64,000 nucleotides of DNA from a virus, in IMG/VR virus record IMGVR_UViG_3300025141_000071, positions 1 through 64,000 of that record, one strand, 5' to 3'. A model generated the notes under the pieces. That model did not search any database. It saw only the letters and a list, made by a program, of their open reading frames with translations, and was not told where the DNA came from. Below, in pieces: positions 11,933-20,925 of this stretch. The stretch's first letter is position 1. Every line of letters begins with the position of its first letter. The position numbers were made by a program, and so were the translations under genes.

Positions 11933-13402
11933 GTGAAGAGAGAAGAAATTATAGACGAACTAGAGAAATGTGCGGAATCTCCTGCGTACTTCATTAAGAC
12001 GTATGTAAATGTTATTCACCCCATCAAGGGAGTTGTACCTTTCCATTTATTTCCGTTCCAAGAGCGGATGATTGGGGAGATTCATGAAAACCGCTTTACT
12101 TTAGTTCGTAAATTCCGTCAGGCAGGTATCACTACCCTCTCAGCGGCGTATTCGTTATGGAAAATCATTTTTGAGGACCATCAGAACGTCATGGTAGTGT
12201 CCATCGGTGACAGAGAGTCACGAGCCTTCCTAGAACGCGTTGTAGCGATGTATGATGACTTACCCAAGTGGTTGAAGCCTGCGGAAGTAATGCGCAACAA
12301 GCACGTCCTACGGCTCTCTACGGGCTCGCAAATTAAATCGCAACCTGCGGGCGCTGGTCGTGGTGAGTCGGTGTCTTTGCTTATCGTGGACGAAGCAGCT
12401 TTCGTTGATAAGATGCGTGAGTTCTGGATGGCAATCTACCCCACTATCAGTACTGGTGGTGCTGCCTGTATTATTTCTACGGTTAACGGGATGAGTAATC
12501 TTTACTATGAGCTTTACAAAGGCGCGCAGGAAAAAGCAAACAAGTTCCATATCATAGATATTGAGTGGCAAGAACACCCTTGGTACACACCTGAGTGGTT
12601 TGAGGAGACGCGACCAAACATGTCGGACAAAGCGTGGCTTCAAGAGTATGAGTGTGAGTTCCTAGGTACGGGGGATACCTTTATCGACAGACACACACTC
12701 GGAACCATGAGAGAGTCCTGCTCTGAAGAATGGAGTTCTAAATATACTCACCGTATGCGCGTGTGGGAAGAGCCTCAACCCTATTACAATTACCTGTTGA
12801 CCGTAGATGCCTCTTACGGACGAGAGCGCGACCACTCGGCTTTTCACATTATCAACCTATACAACGGTGAGCAGGTAGCTGAGTTTTATTCTAATGTTAC
12901 GCCTATCAGTAAGTTTGCGGAAATCATCAGAAAAGAGGGGTACCACTATAACACTGCTTATGTTCAAGTGGAAAGGAACGGTCTTGGGATGGCGTTGATT
13001 GAACAGCTTTGGGAAGTCTTGGAGTATGACAACCTTATTATGGACGATAAAGGGGACTTCGGACTTATGCTAACTACGAAAAGCCGAGAAGTTGTTTTAT
13101 CAGATTTAGAGGATTGTTTAAGAAAAGGGAAAATAAAAGTTAATTCTTCGCGCACAGTTGAAGAACTTTTAACTTTTATTATTAATGAGGATACTGGAAA
13201 AGTAGAAGCTGATGACGGGTATAATGATGACCTTGTTATGAGCTTAGCTTTAGCAGCACACTCAATGGACGATATTTATCGAGGGAGCCCAGAACCCTTA
13301 GCATCTGGCGATAACGATAAATCCATGGCAATGCCAGTTATAAGCACTAAATATGCTGAGGACGAAGAAGTAAAAACCTATCACCAATGGATGAAAATGT
13401 AA
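11933..13402 (+). CDS. terL: Terminase large subunit (T4 gp17-like)
   Basis: A 489-aa packaging motor with an N-terminal ATPase and a C-terminal RNase H-like nuclease. The P-loop is deviant, RKFRQAGITT (59-68), without the usual GKT lysine; K60 or R62 probably substitutes, as in other terminases with a KxRQxGxT loop. Walker B is LLIVDEAAF (149-157). Nuclease acids are in LLTVDASYG, VERNGLG and GYNDDLVMS. I start at GTG 11933 (MKREEIIDELEK) and not the in-frame ATG at 11918, which lies in the promoter palindrome. It overlaps the portal gene by 16 bases. Confidence 0.93.
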   Translation: MKREEIIDELEKCAESPAYFIKTYVNVIHPIKGVVPFHLFPFQERMIGEIHENRFTLVRKFRQAGITTLSAAYSLWKIIFEDHQNVMVVSIGDRESRAFLERVVAMYDDLPKWLKPAEVMRNKHVLRLSTGSQIKSQPAGAGRGESVSLLIVDEAAFVDKMREFWMAIYPTISTGGAACIISTVNGMSNLYYELYKGAQEKANKFHIIDIEWQEHPWYTPEWFEETRPNMSDKAWLQEYECEFLGTGDTFIDRHTLGTMRESCSEEWSSKYTHRMRVWEEPQPYYNYLLTVDASYGRERDHSAFHIINLYNGEQVAEFYSNVTPISKFAEIIRKEGYHYNTAYVQVERNGLGMALIEQLWEVLEYDNLIMDDKGDFGLMLTTKSREVVLSDLEDCLRKGKIKVNSSRTVEELLTFIINEDTGKVEADDGYNDDLVMSLALAAHSMDDIYRGSPEPLASGDNDKSMAMPVISTKYAEDEEVKTYHQWMKM

Positions 13403-15093
13403 ACAATGATAATGTGAATGAGAATATGGGAGCAACCGAGTTCCCTAGCTCACACACTTATGGACAGAATGCACCTGGATACCGAGGGCGGTTTGCTGCA
13501 TTTTGGCAGAACTTTGGACTTGGTGGAAAGAAAAAGAAGCGAGGTCGTCCGCCCCTAGTTAAACCTCTTGCGGGTGACGCGAAAAGCCCTGCGGACGAAA
13601 CTTTTGAGGATTTTGCAGGTGGTTACGGACGCCAAGGTACGGGGTATGGTATGCCTCGCGTCGAGCAAGAGCGTCGTAGACGTTATCAGGATTACGAGCG
13701 TATGGACCTTGAAGCTGAGGTCGGCGCTGCATTAGACATTTACTCCGATGATGCTACCCAAGAGAATACGAAAAAAGAAATGTTCGAGCTTAGCACGGAC
13801 AATGACGTTCTTAAAAGAGAAGTAGACCAATTCTTTAAGCAGACTAAGCTAGAGAAGTTTATCTGGGATATTGTTAGGAACACCGCTAAGTATGGGGATT
13901 GTTTTGTGGAGAATGTTGTAGACCTCAACAATATTGAGCAGGGTATTAGGCGTCTTAAGATTCTTAACCCGAACTACATTTTCCGCGTTGAGGATAAGTA
14001 CGGTTATCTGAAGGAGTTCTTGCAGGAAATCCCTAATAGGGCAAATCAAACCACGGACCTCTCTCAAAGCTTTATTCCCGATAAAAAGAAAAAGAACTAC
14101 ATTACCCTTAATAAAGACCAAATCGTCCACTTCCGTCGTATGACCTCGGATGCGAACTACTACCCCTACGGGAAGGGTATCTTAGCGTACGGAGTGCGGG
14201 TCTTTAAATCCCTAATGCTAATGGAGGATGCGATGCTTATCTACCGTATCCAACGTGCTCCTGAAAGGCGTGCGTTCTACCTAGAAACAGGTAACCTACC
14301 CCAATCTAAGGTTGAAGCTTTCGTCGAAAGGATTAAAGCTAAGTTCAAGAAACAACCTATGTGGAACGCTGCTTCCAATAGTGTAGATTACAATTACAAC
14401 CCCCTTACTGTAGATGAGGATTTCTTTATCCCTATTAGAAACGGACAAGGTACTAAGGTTGAGGTTCTCCCTGGCGCACAAAACCTAGGTGAGACGGATG
14501 ATGTTAAGTATTTCCGAGATAAGCTCCTTGCGGCTCTTAAAGTTCCCAAGGATTTTATCGTAGAAAAGGACAACTCTCCCGAGCGTAAAGCTAACCTTTC
14601 TCAACTCGACGTTAAATTTGCCAAGGCGGTACACCGCTTGCAGGCAGATGTTGAGCGAAGCTTAAACGTGCTTCTTAAAAGACATCTTACTCTACGAGGA
14701 CTTCCTAAAAGTTTAATCGAGTCAGTAGAAGTAAGTCTCACTTCTCCTTCAGATATGTTCGAGAAGCGCAGGCTTGAAGTTGACGAGCAAAAAGTTCGTA
14801 TTGTCCAAGCTGTAAAGGGCTTAATGCTCTTTGATGATGAGTATCTTTATAAAACCTACTTCGGCATGACTGATGCTGAAGTGGAGGATATGAAGGAACG
14901 CATGAAGAAGCAAATGGAAGAACAACCTCAACAGGACCCAATGGGAATGGGCGGTGCGCCTATGCCTCCTATGGGGGGACTTGAAGATGGCGCTGACCCT
15001 GGCGTTGAAGAAGCTGGGGATGAAGACCTTGATGCAGATACCGCTCCTCCTGGTACGACCTCTATAGGTAAGCCAGGGGATGTGAAATCCTAA
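13387..15093 (+). CDS. gp20: Portal vertex protein (T4 gp20-like)
   Basis: A 568-aa portal. The middle region has the T4-type portal pattern (LDIYSDDATQEN, YGDCFVENVVDL, YLKEFLQEIP, DQIVHFRRMT, YGKGILAYGVRVFKSLMLMEDAMLIYRIQRAPERRAF in pieces, DVKYFRDKLLAALKVPKDF). It forms the dodecameric ring where DNA enters and to which the neck attaches. The N-terminus is polar and Asn-rich with a KKKKRGRPP basic patch. The C-terminus is Met/Pro/Asp-rich and likely disordered. It overlaps terL by 16 bases, and the two form one operon. Confidence 0.92.
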   Translation: MDENVNNDNVNENMGATEFPSSHTYGQNAPGYRGRFAAFWQNFGLGGKKKKRGRPPLVKPLAGDAKSPADETFEDFAGGYGRQGTGYGMPRVEQERRRRYQDYERMDLEAEVGAALDIYSDDATQENTKKEMFELSTDNDVLKREVDQFFKQTKLEKFIWDIVRNTAKYGDCFVENVVDLNNIEQGIRRLKILNPNYIFRVEDKYGYLKEFLQEIPNRANQTTDLSQSFIPDKKKKNYITLNKDQIVHFRRMTSDANYYPYGKGILAYGVRVFKSLMLMEDAMLIYRIQRAPERRAFYLETGNLPQSKVEAFVERIKAKFKKQPMWNAASNSVDYNYNPLTVDEDFFIPIRNGQGTKVEVLPGAQNLGETDDVKYFRDKLLAALKVPKDFIVEKDNSPERKANLSQLDVKFAKAVHRLQADVERSLNVLLKRHLTLRGLPKSLIESVEVSLTSPSDMFEKRRLEVDEQKVRIVQAVKGLMLFDDEYLYKTYFGMTDAEVEDMKERMKKQMEEQPQQDPMGMGGAPMPPMGGLEDGADPGVEEAGDEDLDADTAPPGTTSIGKPGDVKS

Positions 15094-15151
15094 AAATTAC
15101 AAAATTTTTGTAAAAAACCCTAACTAGCCTTAGTATATATCTTTACCTAGG

Positions 15152-15164
15152 GCTATTGTATATT
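15152..15164 (+). promoter_or_regulatory. Late-type -10 box before the KGDK-repeat gene
   Basis: GCTATTGTATATT runs right up to the ATG at 15165. It resembles the other CTATTATA-type boxes. An A/T-rich weak hairpin (TTACAAAA/TTTTGTAA, 15099-15115) lies upstream and might end the portal transcript. Confidence 0.45.
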
Positions 15165-17351
15165 ATGAACACCACCGACACCTTTTTTAATCGAGACCAA
15201 AGCATTGCTAAAGTTAACATGGCAATGAATTATTTAAGCCGTCTCGTGAGGGAGAACATGACCATTTTTGATTATGACTCCACCACGGGAAAAACATCCT
15301 TTCTTACGAACTCTGACAGGCTAGTCACTTGCGTTGTTGTCACTGAAGGCAGCAACGTTTCTTTAAAGGATGTTGAAGTTGAAGACGCTACGGAGGTTTT
15401 TTCTAACGAAAGGATTGACGAAGGCGTAGACGGCTTTGTGTCTGGATTTATCGAAAGCCTCAAGGTAGGGGAGTATGGGGGAGCCGAGAAGGGTTTCTCT
15501 GACCTCTTAGGTGCATTTGAATCTCGCTCTAAAGTTAACGAGTCACGGTCAAAGCTTGAACGTCGTCGTAATCACTTTAATGAAGCCCAAGAGATTCTTT
15601 CTACCCCTGAGTTTATTAAGCTCAGTGAGGTAAAAGATAATCTCGTTTCTTTCTTAGAAGAAAACAGAGAGGGCTTACTGGAGTATGAGGATGTCATCAA
15701 CTCAGTTCGCTTGACCAACGCTTTAGGGAAGGCTTTCAACTCTGCCCGTAAAACTTGGGAGGAGGTTGTTGAGGAAGGAACTATGGTTGTTCCTTATGAT
15801 TCAAAGAAGACCGTCTTCGAAATGATTTGCACGCAGGAGTTAATCCGCAGTGAGCTTACAGAGTCTAAAGAAAACTTCGCTCGCTCCTGGGTTAAGAATC
15901 CGAAAATTGCAGCTCTTGCCTCCTGCATCTACAATGATGACGCTAAGGTTTCCGATGCGTTAACTGAAGCCGTTCAAGCGGTGCCTTACCTCGCTCTTGC
16001 CAGTAAAGCAGACATTAAAGAGGTGTTTGCCTCTATTTATGAGTCCTCAGATGTAGCCAATATCTCGCAGAAAGATGTTCGCGAATACGTAGGCCGCATT
16101 TTTGAGTTTAAGAAGCCCATCAAGACTCGGGTTATTAAAGAGCTTAATGAGTCGTACGGAATTAACGTACAGAACCTTAAGTTCGTGCCTTCTTTCGCTA
16201 ACCTATCCAAAGCTCAGTCGGTCCTTTTTGAAGCCTTATCTAAACTAGGCGGTAAGGAAACTGTTGTTAAGGACGTTCTTTTTGAAACGTCTAAGATGTT
16301 GCGTAAAAAGAATGGCATTGAAACATTAGATTTAAATGATTTTGTAAGTCACGTCTTTGGTAAGGCTGGGATTTTTGAAAGCGCGGAGTTTTACCGTGAC
16401 GTGAACTTAGATACGGTTGTCGATGCAGTCCTTGACGAGAAGTGGGGCGATAAGAAAGGCGACAAGTCTAACGTAAAGAAAGACGCCAAGGATAAGGGCG
16501 ACTACGAGACTGGTGCGCGTAAAGGTGATAAGTCTAACCAAAAGTCCAAGAAGGGCGATAAGGGGGACTACGAGACAGGAGCCCGTAAGGGGGATAAGGG
16601 AGATGGTTCCCATCCCGACCGTAAGGATTTCGAAACCGAAAAGGGGAATTCCAACTTCGGAGGAAACAAAGGCGACAAGTCCAAGACCCATAAGGGCAAA
16701 GATTTCGAAACCGAGGATGGTAACTCCAACTACGGCGGAAACAAAGGTGATAAGTCCAAAACTCACGCAGGCAAGGATTTCGAAAAGAATGGCAATGGGA
16801 ACGGGGACGACGAAAACGGCGACCCTAAAGCCTTCGGAGGTAAGAAGGGTGATAAGTCCAAGACCCACAAAGGTAAAGATTTCGAAACCGAGGATGGTAA
16901 CTCCAACTACGGCGGAAACAAAGGTGATAAGTCCAAGACGCACCCTGGTGAGCTAGACTACGAGGACGATGACGCCAAGGCTAAGGATGAATTTCCCTTA
17001 GCTAAAGATAAGGACGGAAAAAAAAAGAAAAAAAAGAAGGGAGGCGGTTTAAGCGACTCAGAAGCTGATGCCGCCGAAGACCAAACCGCCTATGACGAGT
17101 CTATTGAGTACGCCGAACCCGAAGAGGAAACTGACTTCGGCTCTGGTTTGAGCGACGAAGGAATGACCGAATTAATGGGTGAACTTGAGAACCTCTTTAA
17201 GGAGATTGATTGGAATGCAATCGCAGAGGATGAAGTAGAAGACGGAGATGTCTCTGACGGAAACGACTACAGTGATGAAATGACTGAGCGCACTCCGAAT
17301 GAGTTCTCGGACGAAGAGGTAGGTACCCCGTCACAAGACGAAGCGCCTTAA
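15165..17351 (+). CDS. Large repeat protein with KGDK tracts, 728 aa
   Basis: Three regions are visible. Residues 1 to about 420 are charged and helical. About 425-600 is a low-complexity region built from KGDKSKTH, KGKDFETEDGNSNYGGN and KGDYETGARKGDK units. The C-terminus is acidic with a KKKKKKGGG patch. Several LxE-A/S strings (LTEA, LFEA, IFES) match the T4 prohead protease cleavage pattern, so it may be a prohead-core or internal virion protein. It directly follows the portal gene. No family is recognised. The ATG at 15165 is preferred to the TTG nine bases upstream. Confidence 0.7.
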   Translation: MNTTDTFFNRDQSIAKVNMAMNYLSRLVRENMTIFDYDSTTGKTSFLTNSDRLVTCVVVTEGSNVSLKDVEVEDATEVFSNERIDEGVDGFVSGFIESLKVGEYGGAEKGFSDLLGAFESRSKVNESRSKLERRRNHFNEAQEILSTPEFIKLSEVKDNLVSFLEENREGLLEYEDVINSVRLTNALGKAFNSARKTWEEVVEEGTMVVPYDSKKTVFEMICTQELIRSELTESKENFARSWVKNPKIAALASCIYNDDAKVSDALTEAVQAVPYLALASKADIKEVFASIYESSDVANISQKDVREYVGRIFEFKKPIKTRVIKELNESYGINVQNLKFVPSFANLSKAQSVLFEALSKLGGKETVVKDVLFETSKMLRKKNGIETLDLNDFVSHVFGKAGIFESAEFYRDVNLDTVVDAVLDEKWGDKKGDKSNVKKDAKDKGDYETGARKGDKSNQKSKKGDKGDYETGARKGDKGDGSHPDRKDFETEKGNSNFGGNKGDKSKTHKGKDFETEDGNSNYGGNKGDKSKTHAGKDFEKNGNGNGDDENGDPKAFGGKKGDKSKTHKGKDFETEDGNSNYGGNKGDKSKTHPGELDYEDDDAKAKDEFPLAKDKDGKKKKKKKGGGLSDSEADAAEDQTAYDESIEYAEPEEETDFGSGLSDEGMTELMGELENLFKEIDWNAIAEDEVEDGDVSDGNDYSDEMTERTPNEFSDEEVGTPSQDEAP
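16698..16936 (+). repeat. Direct repeat inside the KGDK-repeat gene
   Basis: A 62-base segment at 16698-16759 recurs without change at 16875-16936, 177 bases apart (59 codons, in frame). Similar but diverged sequence extends on both sides. Perfect identity at synonymous positions points to a recent duplication or gene conversion. It could expand or contract by recombination. Confidence 0.85.
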
Positions 17352-17581
17352 TCCTCCATGAATCCCTGTTTTAGCCACATGATGTTATAAAATACAAATC
17401 TATTTTGCAGCCCTAGCAGCAAGCTAGTGATATTATACATCTCTTTAATAGACTCTTCTGATACTTTGGAAGAGTCTATTATTTTTTGCAGGGAGTCAAT
17501 GGCATACTTTAACTCTTCTCTGTCTTCGGGCTTTAGCTTACTAAGGCTTTTAATAATGTCATTTTTAGTTCTTATGGGCAT
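17348..17581 (-). CDS. Hypothetical helical protein downstream of uvsW, 77 aa
   Basis: Begins MPIRTKNDIIKSLSKLKPEDREELK and is helical throughout, ending with aromatic NIMWLKQGF. No family recognised. Its ATG lies inside the end of the helicase gene (10-base overlap), so it is translated with it. Its stop overlaps the stop of the convergent repeat-protein gene by 4 bases. Confidence 0.7.
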   Translation of the reverse strand: MPIRTKNDIIKSLSKLKPEDREELKYAIDSLQKIIDSSKVSEESIKEMYNITSLLLGLQNRFVFYNIMWLKQGFMED

Positions 17582-18912
17582 AATACTTTTATTTTAAGGG
17601 ATTTGTATGCGCGCTTGCGCGAGAGGGCGTGTTCTTTTAGATACGGCACTGTATCATTAAAGTCGTAAATATTCACTTTTGTTTTAGTCTCATGAATTCT
17701 CAATGCACGTCCTAGTGCTTGAAGGGTAGCAATCTCAGACTTAAGACCTCTAGCGTTGATGAGGTGGGTAATCTCGGGAATATCAATGCCCGTCTGCATG
17801 ATTTTAGTGCCTATCAAGATTGACACGTCACCTTCGGTGAACGCCTTAATAGTTTGCTTTCTAGTCATTACGTCATCTTTACCCTCTAGGGCTAGGGCGT
17901 CTGGAATCATCTCCTTTAATATTTGAAGGTGCTTGAGGTTCTTCACTAGGATGAGAATCTTGCCCTTCTTAACGTTCTCACAGATTTTCTTAATTTTTCC
18001 ATTTCTCACCGTGTTATTAATAATATGGCTCTCATAAATATCGACATAAGTGGCGTCTAACAGTGAATGGTCAGTATAGGCTGGGAGGTTTACGAAAGTA
18101 ACCACAGGAGGTGTAAGAAATCCTTCCTCTACCAGTTCCTGGACGTCAACATCGGAGATGATACTTCCAAGGTAAGATACTAGGTTGAGTTTAGCCATTC
18201 TGTCTTTAGGCATTGTCGCAGACATACCAAAACGGTAATTAGCGTTAGGAAAAGACTTTACAACCTTAGTAGTAAGCTTTCCTTTAGAGAATTCATGAAC
18301 CTCATCAAATATAATAAATTCTGCCTGATTCAAATGGGAGTCTATAACCTTGTGAATAGACTGAACTGTACATAAAGTAATAGGTTTAATGTCGGTACCA
18401 GCCCCGTAGACTCGTCCTACATCAAAACCAAACTTAGTTAAGAAGTCGTACGTTTGTTCTAGAAGAGATGTTTGAGTAAAAAAGATTAAACCGTGTTTGC
18501 CTTCTAAAGCTTTTAGTAATCCCGCTAGGATAATAGTCTTTCCTGCGCCTGTAGGAGCTTCAATCAAAGCTTTCCCAGCCTCCAGAGCCTGTAAAATGAG
18601 CTTTTCTTGATACCCTCGGTACTCAATTCCCTTTACGTCTATGTTAGGGCTATCTATAAGTGGGTCTCGTTCATCCACGATAGAGTAATCTAATTCAGCA
18701 GATATTAAATCGTGCTCAATAAATGGAAGTAGACCTGTACCAAAGGAACCTTTCTCTGTAATAAAATATTTGGAGCCGTCCCACCCGCGTTTGTAAGCTT
18801 TGCTATACCTCGCACCTGGGATTTTTGCGCTGTACTTCTTACGAAGAAGTGATAACAGTTCTTTATTATCCGTTTTTAGTAAAGAAGTTACATTTTTTAC
18901 GAAAATCTTCAT
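17572..18912 (-). CDS. uvsW: UvsW-like SF2 helicase
   Basis: A 446-aa helicase with motif I APTGAGKT (119-126), DEVH box (203-206), SAT (231-233) and motif VI QALGRALR (398-405). The N-terminal ~95 residues (KKYSAKIPGARYSKAYKRGWDGSKYF) match the UvsW substrate-binding region. In T4, UvsW unwinds R-loops and branched DNA and shifts replication from origins to recombination. A TATAAT lies 10 bases before the ATG, within the palindrome shared with the divergent gp26-like gene. Confidence 0.88.
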   Translation of the reverse strand: MKIFVKNVTSLLKTDNKELLSLLRKKYSAKIPGARYSKAYKRGWDGSKYFITEKGSFGTGLLPFIEHDLISAELDYSIVDERDPLIDSPNIDVKGIEYRGYQEKLILQALEAGKALIEAPTGAGKTIILAGLLKALEGKHGLIFFTQTSLLEQTYDFLTKFGFDVGRVYGAGTDIKPITLCTVQSIHKVIDSHLNQAEFIIFDEVHEFSKGKLTTKVVKSFPNANYRFGMSATMPKDRMAKLNLVSYLGSIISDVDVQELVEEGFLTPPVVTFVNLPAYTDHSLLDATYVDIYESHIINNTVRNGKIKKICENVKKGKILILVKNLKHLQILKEMIPDALALEGKDDVMTRKQTIKAFTEGDVSILIGTKIMQTGIDIPEITHLINARGLKSEIATLQALGRALRIHETKTKVNIYDFNDTVPYLKEHALSRKRAYKSLKIKVLCP

Positions 18913-18917
18913 TTATA

Positions 18918-18932
18918 TTACTATTATAGTAA
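18918..18932. promoter_or_regulatory. Perfect 15-bp palindrome between uvsW and the gp26-like gene
   Basis: TTACTATTATAGTAA is a perfect inverted repeat about a central T. It gives TATAAT on the minus strand 10 bases before uvsW and TATTATAG on the plus strand, followed by GGAG and the ATG at 18960. It may be a bidirectional promoter or an operator. Confidence 0.6.
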
Positions 18933-18959
18933 AAAGCATCTTTTTTTTGGAGTAAATTT

Positions 18960-19814
18960 ATGACTGAAGAATCAATTGTTGACCTTGTGAAACAGCACCA
19001 AGCAGGTGGAACCCCAGGAGTACCTCCTGAAAGCCCTCAGGACGGCGCTGTGGAACGTAAAGCTCAGATGATGTCTGAGAACATCCCTGTAGATAGGAAC
19101 GTTGAGGCGGCTTTAGAAGGGCTCCTAAGCAATATTAAAAGCAAGATGGCTTGGATGGAAATTGAACTTCCATCTCAGGGGTTATTGTACCCCGAAGCTC
19201 AGAAGACACTTAGGATTCGCCCTTTTACTTTTGAAGACGAAAGAATCCTTAAGAGTATGGATGGGGTGAAGAATCCTGATGCTGTTATTGAACGCCTACT
19301 TCGGAACGCTACGGAGGGGTTGGATGTTGCTTCCTTAACGCCCCACGATAGAGTATATGTACTTTTCCGTTTACGCGGAATTTCATACGGAGATGGGTAT
19401 GGCGTATCCCATGACTGTGAGAAGTGTGGGGTAACGAGCAAATTAGAGCTTTCTATTAAGAGCTTGGATACCACCCACCTTACACGCGAGCATATGATAT
19501 TTACTTTACCCGATTCCTTGCAGGAGGTAGAGGTAAAGCTGCCTAGGGCTCAAGATGAGCACCTCTATTCCGATAACTCTACACTCATGGGTAATATGCA
19601 CATGTTCGTGTACAGGGTAGGGGACATCATGGACAAAACCATTATCGAGGCTTTCATCCAAAAGACGACCGTTCGAGATATTGATACCTTGAGAAATAAA
19701 ATCTTTGCTCCTGAGTATGGAATGGAAAATCACTTCTTTTACACCTGCGCAGGCTGCCGACATAAGAACAAGGTGGACATTCAGTTGAACGAGAATTTTT
19801 TTACAGCGAGCTGA
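18960..19814 (+). CDS. gp26: Baseplate hub assembly protein (T4 gp26-like), zero-frame product
   Basis: A 284-aa protein. After a polar N-terminus comes IELPSQGLLYPEAQKTLRIRPFTFEDERIL, the conserved start of the gp26/baseplate family. Then come DRVYVLFRLRGISYG and a zinc-ribbon split as CEKC (about 159-162) and CAGC (about 266-269). It acts in baseplate hub assembly. A GGAG lies 8 bases before the ATG. Near the 3' end seven T residues (19796-19802) can shift ribosomes to the -1 frame, giving an extended product of 345 aa (see next entry). Confidence 0.8.
   Translation: MTEESIVDLVKQHQAGGTPGVPPESPQDGAVERKAQMMSENIPVDRNVEAALEGLLSNIKSKMAWMEIELPSQGLLYPEAQKTLRIRPFTFEDERILKSMDGVKNPDAVIERLLRNATEGLDVASLTPHDRVYVLFRLRGISYGDGYGVSHDCEKCGVTSKLELSIKSLDTTHLTREHMIFTLPDSLQEVEVKLPRAQDEHLYSDNSTLMGNMHMFVYRVGDIMDKTIIEAFIQKTTVRDIDTLRNKIFAPEYGMENHFFYTCAGCRHKNKVDIQLNENFFTAS
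19796..19802 (+). promoter_or_regulatory. Candidate -1 ribosomal frameshift site
   Basis: T TTT TTT in the zero frame (codons AAT TTT TTT ACA) is a canonical X XXY YYZ slippery heptamer. A slip by one base reads TAC AGC GAG and continues for 64 codons. The zero-frame stop is only 10 bases downstream. I have not verified a stimulatory stem-loop. Confidence 0.65.
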
Positions 19815-19996
19815 GTGAGGTCTGGAAGGAAGATGGGCTAGAACGCCAAGCCTATTTCCTCGCGAAGCATGTTAATATAAATCTTTCTGATGTAGATAAA
19901 CTCACGTTGCTTGAACGAAACACGTATATAAAGTTGTTAAAGGAAGAGCGTACCCAACAAAATGAAGAGTTGGAGAAAGCTCGGAGAAAGAACTAA
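19802..19996 (+). CDS. gp51-like C-terminal extension read in the -1 frame
   Basis: The -1 frame encodes 64 residues: YSELSEVWKEDGLERQAYFLAKHVNINLSD and so on, ending in LERNTYIKLLKEERTQQ and a charged helix. The pattern FLAKH, then LTLLERNTYIKLLKEE, is like T4 gp51 and related baseplate-catalyst or tail-chaperone tails. The open frame begins at 19766 and contains no ATG or GTG, and no TTG before residue 36. It has no plausible independent start, so expression as a fusion to the gp26-like protein by frameshift is the simplest reading. A sequencing error in the T run is the alternative. Confidence 0.6.
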   Translation, partial: YSELSEVWKEDGLERQAYFLAKHVNINLSDVDKLTLLERNTYIKLLKEERTQQNEELEKARRKN

Positions 19997-20004
19997 ATAC
20001 TTTT

Positions 20005-20925
20005 ATGGCAAGCTTCAACGGATATACAGTCGTCAAACGGTGGAATCGACCTAGTGTTCTACTTAAGACTCTCTTACAGAATTATTTTACAAATAATGGG
20101 TCTTATTTTAAACCCTATTCGGTGAGTGAAGTATACATTCTCCCTGATACTGGAGTCACTAACGGTAGCCCTGAAATCTACATTAACCGTCAGGCTAGTG
20201 ATATTGGAACCTCGGGGTATGGTCTCCTAAACGCTTCAAGCGTTTCATCGGTTGAAGCTACTTTCGGCGGGAGTGCTACTCTTGTCAATATGAACCCCTC
20301 TGATTACTCGGGGGCAGGCACGTCTAGCGCCAGTGGAATCTACAGCGGAAGTACGTCAGCCGACATTGGGCAGTATCAAGTAGCTTTAGAAGGAGTAACG
20401 TTCGCTAACTTCTCGGCTGTAGGAAAGTATTTCGACGTTTGGCTTGTTAAGGATTTTAGTGCGGTAGATGCCTCCGCAGGATGGCAACTATACTGGAACA
20501 AGTTTGAGGTCTTCAGTGACCGAATTATGACGTTCACAGAGCCGTACCAAGTAACGACTCACAATAAGCTCTCCCAGAAATATCTTCAGCTTAGTTCAAT
20601 CCCTACCCTTCGAATCACTACCGACGTATTCCTCGCTAATAAGAATATGACTCGGGACCAAAAGGATATTTGGAGGCAGCAGGTAATTGATAACGCCTCT
20701 ATTAGAATTAGGCGACGAAACCCACGAACTTCAGGCTTAATTACGGATATAACGCCCTCAGGAGGAGGGTGGCAAACTGAAGGGGTTGGCGTAACTTCTG
20801 AAAACACCATAACCTACAACTGGAATACTTCGGCTTTAGAAACAGGTGATTATGTTGTTCAATGTAAGTATACACTACTAGAGCAAACATTTGTAAGCGA
20901 AGAGTTTAGTCTAGTGCTTCGGTAA
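20005..20925 (+). CDS. Structural-type hypothetical protein, 306 aa
   Basis: Beta-rich, Ser/Thr/Gly-rich protein (YINRQASDIGTSGYGLLNASS, SGAGTSSASGIYSGSTSAD), with a C-terminal ITYNWNTSALETGDYVVQCKYTLLEQ that looks like an Ig-like strand pair. Probably a virion (tail or baseplate) protein, judging from composition and its place after the gp26-like gene. No family recognised. Its end overlaps the convergent primase gene by 20 bases. Confidence 0.7.
   Translation: MASFNGYTVVKRWNRPSVLLKTLLQNYFTNNGSYFKPYSVSEVYILPDTGVTNGSPEIYINRQASDIGTSGYGLLNASSVSSVEATFGGSATLVNMNPSDYSGAGTSSASGIYSGSTSADIGQYQVALEGVTFANFSAVGKYFDVWLVKDFSAVDASAGWQLYWNKFEVFSDRIMTFTEPYQVTTHNKLSQKYLQLSSIPTLRITTDVFLANKNMTRDQKDIWRQQVIDNASIRIRRRNPRTSGLITDITPSGGGWQTEGVGVTSENTITYNWNTSALETGDYVVQCKYTLLEQTFVSEEFSLVLR

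Noticed and set aside
15099-15115. Intrinsic terminator after the portal gene
   Set aside because: The TTACAAAA/TTTTGTAA stem is weak and A/T-only, with no U-run on the plus strand.
16407-16943. 178-codon minus-strand hydrophobic frame opposite the KGDK repeats
   Set aside because: Antisense shadow of the repeat region; apparent membrane segments arise from the reverse complement of Lys/Asp/Gly codons.
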